5,180 nucleotides of DNA, from NCBI GenBank assembly GCA_016342385.1, contig JAEINM010000317.1:1-5180 (forward strand), in the 5' to 3' direction. Shown here piece after piece: positions 1 through 5,180 of this stretch. Source of the DNA: Spirochaetaceae bacterium (lineage in GTDB: Bacteria > Spirochaetota > Spirochaetia > DSM-2461). The number at the start of each line of letters is the position of its first letter. The first letter of the stretch is position 1. Made by a program: the position numbers and the translations under genes. The notes beneath the pieces were generated by a model, which was given only the letters and a program-made list of their open reading frames with translations, was not told where the DNA came from and did not search any database.

Positions 1-7
1 AATTTAC

Positions 8-39
8 TTGACCTTACCCTAAGGGTAAAGATTTATTAT
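8..39 (+). promoter_or_regulatory. MerR-type promoter of the merR-family gene
   Basis: A -35 box TTGACC (8-13, 5 of 6 consensus) and a -10 box TATTAT (34-39, 5 of 6) are separated by 20 bp; reading the -10 as TTATTA at 33-38 gives 19 bp. This over-long spacer is the hallmark of MerR-controlled promoters, where the regulator twists the DNA to realign the two boxes. A dyad sits inside the spacer. The predicted start near 46 leaves a leader of about 20 bases before the GTG start. Inference: the regulator controls its own gene from here. Confidence 0.8.
12..30. promoter_or_regulatory. Dyad operator for the MerR-family regulator
   Basis: TTACCCT (14-20) and AGGGTAA (22-28) form a perfect 7-bp inverted repeat around a single central A. 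The symmetry extends to C12/G30 with one mismatch at 13/29. It lies entirely between the -35 and -10 boxes, the usual position of a MerR-family dimer site. No second copy was seen elsewhere in the window, including ahead of pntAA, so autoregulation is the only target visible here. Confidence 0.8.
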
Positions 40-55
40 TAAAGAGAAACAATTT

Positions 56-60
56 AGGAG
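56..60 (+). promoter_or_regulatory. Ribosome binding site setting the GTG start
   Basis: AGGAG lies 7 bases upstream of GTG at 68. This fixes a GTG start and includes the complete first helix of the helix-turn-helix domain. Confidence 0.75.
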
Positions 61-67
61 ACCTATA

Positions 68-880
68 GTGTATCAGATAGGATTATTTTCAAAAATCAAT
101 TTCATAACGACAAAAACTCTCAGACACTACGATGAGATCAGCCTGCTGAAACCGGACCATGTGGACTATCTTACGGGATACCGCTACTACACCAATGAAC
201 AGCTCCCCAGACTGCACAGAATACTGGCCTTGAAGCAGCTGGGACTCAGTCTGAACGAGATAAAAGAGATCATTGAAAATCCCCTGAGCATTGAGGTATT
301 CCTCAAACTGAAAGAGAGAGAATTACAGGAAGAGATCGAAAGAGAAACCCGGAGACTGACCGAAGTCCGCACATGGATCAACCATGTAAAAGGAGAAATA
401 ACCATGAGCTATACACCCATACTAAAAGAACTGCCCCGCGTAATTGTGGCATCTATGCGTACAACTATCCCCTCATACGATACCTATTTTGATGTTGTTC
501 CTAAAATGGGAGAGGAGATGGGACGACAGGGAGCCGTCATAGAGGAGAATCCCGCTTACTGTTTCACCATCTATCACGATGGAGAATACAAAGAAAGGGA
601 TATTGATGTAGAGGTCTGCGAAGCGGTTCAGAAAGCCTGTGACGATTCTGAAATGGTAAAATACAAAACCATTGAAAAAGTAGGCACAGCCGCTTGTGTA
701 CTTCATAAGGGACCCTACAAAACTATCCGCGATGCCTACGGCTTTCTTTTCACCTGGATTAAAGAGAATAACTACGAAATTGACGGCAATCCCAGAGAGT
801 CATACATAGACGGAATCTGGAATAAGGAAAATGAAAATGACTGGCTGACGGAACTGCAGGTTCCGGTCAAAAAGAAGTAA
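68..880 (+). CDS. MerR-family transcriptional regulator with GyrI-like effector domain
   Basis: A 270-residue cytoplasmic DNA-binding regulator with the BmrR/BltR-like architecture. Residues 1-70 form the winged helix-turn-helix: IGLFSKINFITTKTLRHYDE, then the wing TGYRYYT (36-42) and the ALKQLGLSLNEI helix (54-65). Residues 76-110 are rich in E, R, K and L and look like the dimerising coiled coil. Residues 117-268 form a GyrI-like/AraC effector-binding domain with the motif HKGPYKTI (213-220) and Glu244 in PRESY, the position where BmrR-type proteins hold cationic or hydrophobic ligands. Length is normal for the family. The start is GTG, set by AGGAG at 56-60. Its own promoter carries a MerR-type dyad, so it is probably autoregulated. 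The pnt genes begin 54 bases downstream in the same direction and could receive readthrough. No efflux pump, the usual partner, is visible. The family call is strong; the ligand is unknown. Confidence 0.92.
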   Translation: MYQIGLFSKINFITTKTLRHYDEISLLKPDHVDYLTGYRYYTNEQLPRLHRILALKQLGLSLNEIKEIIENPLSIEVFLKLKERELQEEIERETRRLTEVRTWINHVKGEITMSYTPILKELPRVIVASMRTTIPSYDTYFDVVPKMGEEMGRQGAVIEENPAYCFTIYHDGEYKERDIDVEVCEAVQKACDDSEMVKYKTIEKVGTAACVLHKGPYKTIRDAYGFLFTWIKENNYEIDGNPRESYIDGIWNKENENDWLTELQVPVKKK

Positions 881-885
881 AAAAA

Positions 886-913
886 TTGCATTCTATCCCT
901 CCTTCTATATAAT
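886..913 (+). promoter_or_regulatory. Candidate promoter for the pnt operon
   Basis: TATAAT (908-913) is a perfect -10 box. TTGCAT (886-891) is only a 3-of-6 -35 box, with a 16-bp spacer. The predicted start falls near 919-921, at the first base of the pntAA Shine-Dalgarno site, giving a leader of about 15 bases. The AT-rich context can produce a TATAAT by chance, so this is moderate evidence. It is the best candidate in the gap between the regulator and pntAA. Confidence 0.5.
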
Positions 914-927
914 TAAGTTAGGAGGGA
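896..927 (+). promoter_or_regulatory. Hairpin pairing with the pntAA Shine-Dalgarno site
   Basis: TCCCTCCT (896-903) is the exact reverse complement of AGGAGGGA (920-927), giving an 8-bp stem with a 16-base loop. The 3' arm is the pntAA ribosome binding site, AGGAGGG at 920-926, 8 bases before ATG. In a transcript reading through from the upstream regulator, the site would be masked. No U-tract follows, so it is not an intrinsic terminator. The regulatory role is inference. Confidence 0.55.
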
Positions 928-934
928 CAAACTA

Positions 935-2053
935 ATGATAGTTGCTGTTCCAAAAGAAAGCTATTCAGGGGAAAAACGAGTCGCTCTGATCCCCTCTCAC
1001 ATTGCTTTACTAATCAGATCGGGCCTGGAAATTCTGGTGGAAACCGGAGCCGGACTTCCATCGGGATATGCCGATTCAGCCTATGAATCAAAAGGCGCGA
1101 AAATTATAAAAAATAAAAAAGAGCTCTTTTCGGCGGCTGATATTCTTCTTTTTGTCAGAGGCGACAATCCTGAAGACCTGGAAAAAATGAAGAAAAACAC
1201 CATTTTCATCGGCCAGCTCAATCCCTATGACATGGAAAAACAGATCACTATTCTCAAAAAAAATGGACTGACCGCTTTTGCCATGGAACTGATACCCCGG
1301 ATCAGCCGGGCTCAGAGTATGGATGTCCTTTCATCAATGGCCTCAATCGCCGGCTACAAGGCGGGGATTATGGCGGCCGATCATCTGCACAAAATATTTC
1401 CCATGATGATGACCGCAGCGGGAACTGTTACCCCGGCAAAGATTCTCATCATCGGTGCGGGAGTGGCCGGTCTTCAGGCTATAGCCACAACTCACCGTCT
1501 GGGGGCTCTGGTAACTTCTTATGATATCCGTCCCGCCGTAAAAGAACAGGTGGAGAGTCTCGGTGCGAAATTTCTTGAGCTCGATCTCGATACGGGAGAT
1601 TCAGAAGACAAGGGTGGATACGCCAGAGAGATGGATGATGAGTTCTATAAGAAACAACAGGAGATGCTCTCAGATGCTATCGCCGCATCTGACGTGGTGA
1701 TTACAACAGCCTCTATTCCGGGGAAAAAATCTCCGATTCTCATAACCTCTCACATGGTGGAGAGAATGCAGTCCGGTTCTGTCATCATAGATCTGGCGGC
1801 GGAAAGAGGGGGAAATTGTGAAGACACGTCTCCCGGAGAAACCACAGTGAAAAATGGCGTCATGATTATAGGCCCCTATAACCTGCCATCGCAAGTGGCT
1901 TATCACGCCAGTCAGCTCTACTCCAAGAACATCTCCAGTTTCCTCGGACTTCTCATAAAAGAGGGAGAGATTGATATTAATGAAGAAGATGAAATCATCA
2001 AGGCGACACTTATCTCCAGAGAGGGAGAGTTTCTCTTCGGAAAAGAAGAGTAA
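935..2053 (+). CDS. pntAA: NAD(P) transhydrogenase subunit alpha part 1 (NAD(H)-binding domain I)
   Basis: The soluble, cytoplasmic NAD(H)-binding component of proton-translocating transhydrogenase, which passes hydride between NADH and NADP+ together with PntAB and PntB. It has 372 residues, normal for the split-alpha form and lacking membrane helices. The N-terminus MIVAVPKES is typical of the alanine dehydrogenase/PntA fold. PRISRAQSMD (121-130) supplies Arg122, Gln127 and Asp130 with the spacing of the catalytic RQD loop known from the Rhodospirillum rubrum enzyme. The Rossmann motif GAGVAG is at 174-179, and Asp197 at the end of the second strand fits NAD rather than NADP preference. Residues 216-240, around the GGYAREM segment, correspond to the mobile loop. 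GGNCE (292-296) and the SQLYSKN segment near 327 are also conserved in type. The start has a strong AGGAGGG 8 bases upstream. pntAB follows after 9 bases. Confidence 0.97.
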   Translation: MIVAVPKESYSGEKRVALIPSHIALLIRSGLEILVETGAGLPSGYADSAYESKGAKIIKNKKELFSAADILLFVRGDNPEDLEKMKKNTIFIGQLNPYDMEKQITILKKNGLTAFAMELIPRISRAQSMDVLSSMASIAGYKAGIMAADHLHKIFPMMMTAAGTVTPAKILIIGAGVAGLQAIATTHRLGALVTSYDIRPAVKEQVESLGAKFLELDLDTGDSEDKGGYAREMDDEFYKKQQEMLSDAIAASDVVITTASIPGKKSPILITSHMVERMQSGSVIIDLAAERGGNCEDTSPGETTVKNGVMIIGPYNLPSQVAYHASQLYSKNISSFLGLLIKEGEIDINEEDEIIKATLISREGEFLFGKEE

Positions 2054-2062
2054 GGGGAAATT

Positions 2063-2347
2063 ATGGGAGATTTTGCCGTATTATTGACAATTTTTGTTTT
2101 AGCTATATTTGTGGGATTTGAGGTGATCACAAAAGTGTCACCGATCCTCCATACACCACTCATGTCGGGATCCAATGCCATTTCCGGTATTACACTGATC
2201 GGAGCCATATTATCTGCGGGAAGTCAGAAAACTCAGGTGACAATGATTCTGGGACTGGCCGCTGTCATATTCGCCACCATAAATGTGGTGGGAGGATTTG
2301 TTGTTACCCATAGAATGCTGAGAAAATTCAGGAGGAAAGAGGAATGA
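2063..2347 (+). CDS. pntAB: NAD(P) transhydrogenase subunit alpha part 2 (membrane domain II)
   Basis: A 94-residue integral membrane protein equivalent to the C-terminal membrane part of fused PntA. Three hydrophobic helices are visible, at about 4-23, 36-54 and 59-82, followed by a basic tail (HRMLRKFRRK). The signature HTPLMSGSNAISGI (30-43) is diagnostic for the family. Its Ser41 sits next to or at the position where the Thermus-type enzyme has its proton-channel histidine (alpha2 His42), so this subunit appears not to supply that histidine. The only histidines are His30, conserved family-wide, and His83 at the end of the last helix. The gene starts 9 bases after pntAA with an AAGGGGA site overlapping the pntAA stop. 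Its own TGA overlaps the pntB ATG by four bases, suggesting translational coupling. Confidence 0.96.
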   Translation: MGDFAVLLTIFVLAIFVGFEVITKVSPILHTPLMSGSNAISGITLIGAILSAGSQKTQVTMILGLAAVIFATINVVGGFVVTHRMLRKFRRKEE

Positions 2348-3732
2348 TATCACCGGCAATAGTCAATCTGATTTATCTTCTCTCCGCCACATTATTTATT
2401 ATGGGTCTCAAGGGACTTTCTCACCCCAAAAGTGCTGTAAGAGGAAATCTTCTCGGTGCAATAGGTATGTTTCTGGCTGTAATAGTAACCCTGGTGGATA
2501 AGCAGATCATCACTTACGACCTTATAATAATAGGGATTCTCACAGGTTCAATTATAGGGACAGTATTTGCCCTTACTATAAAAATGACGGCCATGCCTCA
2601 AATGGTGGGTCTTTTTAACGGACTGGGAGGTGGAGCCTCACTACTCGTTGCGGGAGCTGTTCTTCTGGAAGCGGCATTGCTTCAAAAAGGTCCCGGACTT
2701 CAATTCACTATTGCCACATGTGCTTCCGGTCTCATTGGAGCCGTTACTTTAACCGGTAGTTTTATCGCCTTCGGGAAACTGCAGGGGTTAGTAACAGAGA
2801 AACCGGTCCGTTACAAAGGGGAACAGATCGTCAAGGTTCTTCTCCTTCTGGCATCTATCTATGTAAGTGTATTAATTGTGCTCAATCCTCACATAACCAT
2901 GTACTACTGGATACTCACGGGAATAGCCGGATTACTGGGTATTTTTCTCGTATTGGCTATCGGTGGCGCCGATATGCCCATTGTCATAGCCCTGCTCAAT
3001 TCCTACTCGGGACTGGCGGCAGCGGCTACAGGCTTTGTTCTCTCAAACTATGTGCTGATTATTGCAGGCTCTCTTGTTGGAGCATCGGGAATAATTCTAA
3101 CAAAAATCATGTGTAAAGCCATGAACCGCTCACTGGCCAATGTACTGTTCGGCGGAGTCGGTGCTGTTTTAGAAAAAGCCGATGAATCGGATATTTATGA
3201 GGGGAAAATAACATCTACTTCAGCCGAAGAAGTTGCCATGCTTCTGGAGTCATCGCGGAAAGTCGCTTTTGTCCCCGGTTACGGAATGGCTGTCGCCCAT
3301 GCTCAGGGTATGGTCAGAGCACTTTCCGAGGAACTGGAGAAAAACGGAGTGGAAGTATCCTTCGGGATCCACCCCGTTGCGGGACGTATGCCGGGCCATA
3401 TGAATGTCCTTCTGGCCGAAGAAAATGTTCCCTATGACAAGCTTCTGGAACTGGATATTATCAATCCCCGTTTTAAGGATATGGATGTGGTTATTGTTCT
3501 CGGTGCCAATGATGTTGTCAATCCCGTGGCCCGGAAGGAAAATAATCCCATTTCCGGTATGCCCATTCTCAACGTGGATCAGGCGGGAACTGTTATTGTT
3601 ATCAAAAGGAGTTTGAGTCCCGGATTTGCCGGAATTTCCAATCCCCTCTTTGCCGCGGATAACACTCTCATGTTCTTCGGAGACGGCCGGGCAAAAATGG
3701 AGGAACTGGTTAAGGCATATAAGGAATTATAA
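2344..3732 (+). CDS. pntB: NAD(P) transhydrogenase subunit beta (membrane domain and NADP(H)-binding domain III)
   Basis: The beta subunit carries most of the proton channel and the NADP(H) site. It has 462 residues, the same length as the E. coli protein as I recall it. About nine hydrophobic segments fill residues 5-260, including the conserved GGADMPIVIALLNSYSG stretch (207-223) with Asn219 and the IMCKAMNRS loop (255-263). Domain III begins near 290: the NADP-binding PGYGMAVAHAQ motif (311-321), IHPVAGRMPGHMNVLLAE (342-359), GANDVVNP (387-394), and KRS (421-423) for the 2'-phosphate. Odd point: MTAMPQMVGLFNGLGGG (81-97) has Asn92 where E. coli PntB has the functionally important His91. 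Other membrane-region histidines are only His27 and His183, which look like loop positions. AGGAGG at 2330-2335 lies inside pntAB, 8 bases before ATG. The stop codon directly abuts the convergent lipoprotein gene. Confidence 0.97.
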   Translation: MISPAIVNLIYLLSATLFIMGLKGLSHPKSAVRGNLLGAIGMFLAVIVTLVDKQIITYDLIIIGILTGSIIGTVFALTIKMTAMPQMVGLFNGLGGGASLLVAGAVLLEAALLQKGPGLQFTIATCASGLIGAVTLTGSFIAFGKLQGLVTEKPVRYKGEQIVKVLLLLASIYVSVLIVLNPHITMYYWILTGIAGLLGIFLVLAIGGADMPIVIALLNSYSGLAAAATGFVLSNYVLIIAGSLVGASGIILTKIMCKAMNRSLANVLFGGVGAVLEKADESDIYEGKITSTSAEEVAMLLESSRKVAFVPGYGMAVAHAQGMVRALSEELEKNGVEVSFGIHPVAGRMPGHMNVLLAEENVPYDKLLELDIINPRFKDMDVVIVLGANDVVNPVARKENNPISGMPILNVDQAGTVIVIKRSLSPGFAGISNPLFAADNTLMFFGDGRAKMEELVKAYKEL

Positions 3733-4749
3733 TTAATTCAAAATATCATCCAACTTATAAAAACGGTCAGAAACGGTTCTGTTAGCGAAGGGTTCATAAT
3801 CAAAGAGGGTTTTTCCATTGTCAAATATCCCTATTCTGTAATTCATTCCCAGATAATGAGTCAGATAATAGAGGGTGATGTAATCGGCAAAATCTTCGGC
3901 CCAGTTGGAATAGCTGTAGAGTGAGGCAAAAGGAGTACTCTGAAACTCCTGATAAACAGAAAGCATATCATTTGGGGGAATTTTTTTATCTGCATTCTGT
4001 GTATAAAAATTCAATTTCTCATTGTAGGAAATAAGGAGGAAATCAGCCGGTATATCATAGCTGTCCCAGAACTGCTCTGTAAAAGGAGCATTCTCTTCCC
4101 GGATACAACCGAGATCTTTCATCACATTGTGAACATAGGGTGTTTTTCTGTCCACATAATCCACAATATGAGCCGCTTCATGCACAAGGATATAGAGTAG
4201 ACCGGAATAGTCATCAGAGATATTGATTTCCAGTGACAACCCATCATTATCTCTCATAAAACAGCTCATATCTTTAGAGGTGAATAGTTCTGAAATGCTA
4301 CTACCCAGAATCTCGGGATTGAGAAAGAGAATGGTATAGATTTTCCCCTCTTCGGATAAGACAAAATCGGTCAGGCCACTGCTGTAGAAATTCTCTATAA
4401 AATATATTCCTATCAGTCTTTCTTTTAATACTTTTTGGAAATAAGGTGGTAATAACTTAAAATAGTCATCTATCATAGATATCTCCGGCTCTGACAGATC
4501 ATAGAAAAGGTAATAGGGATTCATATCCATATCTCTTATATAATCCAGTATCATCTGATCCGATGAATTCAGACGCTCCCTTATTGAGCTGTTTTCATCA
4601 AATGAGTAATTCTCCAGATGTTTAGAGGGAATAGTATCAATGATTTTCTGAAGACTTTTTTCCGATCCGCATGAAAGTGTCATCACGAGACAAAGAATCG
4701 CAACTATGACTGATCTGCTGAGTAATTTCATAGTATTAATTTTTCTCAT
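3733..4749 (-). CDS. Putative lipoprotein with zinc-metallopeptidase (HExxH) motif
   Basis: I do not recognise a named family. The 338-residue product begins with a basic and hydrophobic signal (MRKINTMKLLSRS then VIVAILCLVMTL) ending at Cys27 in MTLSC. This reads as a relaxed lipobox with Thr rather than Leu at -3, as spirochaetes tolerate. HEAAHIVDYVD (190-200) provides His190, Glu191 and His194 of a zinc-peptidase site. Glu285 in NWAEDFADY (282-290) is a plausible third ligand with Asp289, so a gluzincin-like arrangement is inferred. The protein is rich in aromatic and acidic residues outside the motif, and no other membrane helix is evident. It is probably anchored on the periplasmic or outer face. 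The first ATG is favoured because GGGGA lies 6 bases upstream; the ATG at codon 7 has no ribosome site. It has its own promoter and leader hairpin. Substrate and proteolytic activity are unproven. Confidence 0.75.
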   Translation of the reverse strand: MRKINTMKLLSRSVIVAILCLVMTLSCGSEKSLQKIIDTIPSKHLENYSFDENSSIRERLNSSDQMILDYIRDMDMNPYYLFYDLSEPEISMIDDYFKLLPPYFQKVLKERLIGIYFIENFYSSGLTDFVLSEEGKIYTILFLNPEILGSSISELFTSKDMSCFMRDNDGLSLEINISDDYSGLLYILVHEAAHIVDYVDRKTPYVHNVMKDLGCIREENAPFTEQFWDSYDIPADFLLISYNEKLNFYTQNADKKIPPNDMLSVYQEFQSTPFASLYSYSNWAEDFADYITLYYLTHYLGMNYRIGIFDNGKTLFDYEPFANRTVSDRFYKLDDILN

Positions 4750-4756
4750 GGGGGTT

Positions 4757-4780
4757 CCCCAATCGGTATGCCCGATGGGG
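4757..4780 (-). promoter_or_regulatory. Leader hairpin overlapping the lipoprotein ribosome binding site
   Basis: CCCCA (4757-4761) pairs with TGGGG (4776-4780), and TCGG (4763-4766) pairs with CCGA (4772-4775), with one bulged A and a 5-base loop. On the minus strand it lies in the lipoprotein leader, and its 3' arm contains the GGGG of the only Shine-Dalgarno-like sequence before the start. Read on the plus strand, it is followed after a few bases by AATTATTTTTT, so a terminator for antisense transcription is an alternative. Confidence 0.5.
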
Positions 4781-4804
4781 AGAATTATTTTTTAACATGA
4801 TAAA

Positions 4805-4833
4805 ATAGTAAAACGAGAAAGGCTCAATGACAA
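4805..4833 (-). promoter_or_regulatory. Promoter for the lipoprotein gene
   Basis: On the minus strand, TTGTCA (complement of 4828-4833, 5 of 6 consensus) and TACTAT (complement of 4805-4810, 4 of 6) are separated by 17 bp. The predicted start near 4798 gives a leader of about 48 bases that includes the hairpin at 4757-4780. Confidence 0.6.
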
Positions 4834-4844
4834 TCGGCTTTTTC

Positions 4845-4874
4845 TTGACATGGTGAATTCGCGCACCTTATCCT
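4845..4874 (+). promoter_or_regulatory. Promoter for the NuoE-like gene
   Basis: A perfect -35 box TTGACA (4845-4850) is followed by 18 bp and TATCCT (4869-4874, 4 of 6). Transcription is predicted to begin at about A4881 or A4882, that is, at the start codon. It lies back to back with the lipoprotein promoter; the two -35 boxes are 11 bp apart. Confidence 0.6.
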
Positions 4875-4881
4875 TTTATCA

Positions 4882-5180
4882 ATGAATGAAAAACTATTTA
4901 GCGATCTTCAGAAATATCTTCTTAGTCTGAAAGAAAAAAGTCGCACAAATCTATTGCCTACCCTACTGAAGGCTCAAAAACTCTTCGGCTACATACCCGA
5001 AGAAGCCATAAATCTGATCAGCAGAGAACTAAAGACATCACAGGCCGAAATATATGGAGTCATTGAATTTTACTCTCTTCTCTACACAAAGCCGACAGCC
5101 GAAACTGTCATTCGGGTCTGCTCCAGTCCCTTATGCTCACAGAAAGGTTCGGCAAAAATCAGAAAAGCCCTGCTGGAGAA
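4882..5180 (+). CDS. NuoE/HoxE-like [2Fe-2S] thioredoxin-fold subunit, partial (3' end outside the window)
   Basis: The first 99 codons of an open frame that runs off the window edge. The translation begins MNEKLFSDLQKYLLSLKEKS. Residues about 1-60 are the helical N-terminal part, with FGYIPEEAINLISREL (35-50) and AEIYGVIEFYSLL (55-67) matching the GYI-x-EA and V/IYGV-x-FY signatures of NuoE, HoxE and bifurcating-hydrogenase gamma subunits. The thioredoxin-like ferredoxin domain starts near 75 with RVCSSPLC; Cys80 and Cys85 have the CxxxxC spacing of the first cluster-ligand pair. The usual C-G-T-x-C flavour is replaced by SSPL. The second Cys pair should lie beyond the window. Such subunits relay electrons to a NuoF-like NADH/flavin partner in complex I, hydrogenases or formate dehydrogenases; which complex cannot be told here. 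There is no Shine-Dalgarno site. ATG 4882 is the only start between the in-frame TGA at 4846 and the domain. Confidence 0.88.
   Translation, partial: MNEKLFSDLQKYLLSLKEKSRTNLLPTLLKAQKLFGYIPEEAINLISRELKTSQAEIYGVIEFYSLLYTKPTAETVIRVCSSPLCSQKGSAKIRKALLE

Noticed and set aside
187..706. Minus-strand open frames within the MerR-family gene
   Set aside because: They overlap a clear regulator coding sequence, show no family features, and have no promoter or ribosome site.
780..808. TTGACG followed after 17 bp by TACATA inside the 3' end of the regulator gene, a possible upstream pnt promoter
   Set aside because: The -10 box matches only 3 of 6 positions and the sequence lies in conserved coding DNA; the TATAAT at 908-913 is a better candidate.
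896..934. Intrinsic terminator after the regulator gene
   Set aside because: The stem is good, but no U-tract follows its 3' arm, and that arm is the pntAA ribosome-binding site.
1670..2208. Minus-strand open frames across the end of pntAA and the start of pntAB
   Set aside because: They are antisense to well-conserved transhydrogenase coding sequence, have no recognisable domain, and lack credible ribosome sites.
3404..3616. A 70-codon plus-strand open frame inside pntB
   Set aside because: It is a frame-shifted shadow of the conserved NADP-binding domain; the pntB frame is intact through this stretch.
4760..4837. Direct repeat CAATCGG at 4760-4766 and 4831-4837
   Set aside because: Two 7-base copies in a short region can arise by chance; one is part of the leader hairpin and there is no third copy or regular phasing.
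4886..4930. Second ATG at 4886 as the start of the NuoE-like gene
   Set aside because: It is in a different reading frame from the NuoE-like protein and hits a stop after 14 codons.

Overview
The window carries five protein-coding genes on moderate-GC DNA (roughly mid-40s percent by eye) with strong purine-rich Shine-Dalgarno sites. Lipoprotein style, AGA/ATA codon use and the mix of an energy-linked transhydrogenase with a NuoE-type 2Fe-2S subunit fit an anaerobic or facultative bacterium. A free-living spirochaete is my best guess, but it is weakly supported because no rRNA or other lineage marker is present.

Layout. (i) 1-880: a MerR-family regulator with a GyrI-like ligand-binding domain, preceded by a MerR-type promoter with an over-long spacer and a perfect dyad, so it is probably autoregulated. 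(ii) 881-3732: a compact three-gene operon, pntAA-pntAB-pntB, for a proton-translocating NAD(P) transhydrogenase in the split-alpha-subunit form. A promoter-like sequence and a hairpin that pairs with the pntAA Shine-Dalgarno site lie in the 54-base gap before it. (iii) 3733-4749, minus strand: an uncharacterised lipoprotein with a zinc-metallopeptidase HExxH motif, which abuts pntB tail to tail with no bases between the stop codons. (iv) 4750-4881: a divergent regulatory region with a promoter in each direction and a hairpin in the lipoprotein leader. (v) 4882-5180: the first 99 codons of a NuoE/HoxE/HydC-like 2Fe-2S thioredoxin-fold subunit, cut by the window edge.

How the genes fit together. 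The transhydrogenase exchanges hydride between NAD(H) and NADP(H), coupled to proton movement. The NuoE-like gene is probably the first of another NAD-linked redox complex, such as a hydrogenase, formate dehydrogenase or Nuo-like module. The theme is therefore pyridine-nucleotide and electron balance, with a drug- or ligand-sensing regulator on one side and a surface lipoprotein between. No phage, transposon, CRISPR or RNA gene was seen.

The most interesting points are these: the transhydrogenase membrane domain appears to lack the channel histidine in both places where it is known to occur; the pntAA ribosome-binding site is the 3' arm of a perfect 8-bp hairpin with a promoter-like -10 box in its loop; and the NuoE-like gene may be read from a leaderless mRNA. 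Most of the window is otherwise ordinary metabolic DNA, and I did not find a convincing wholly new system.
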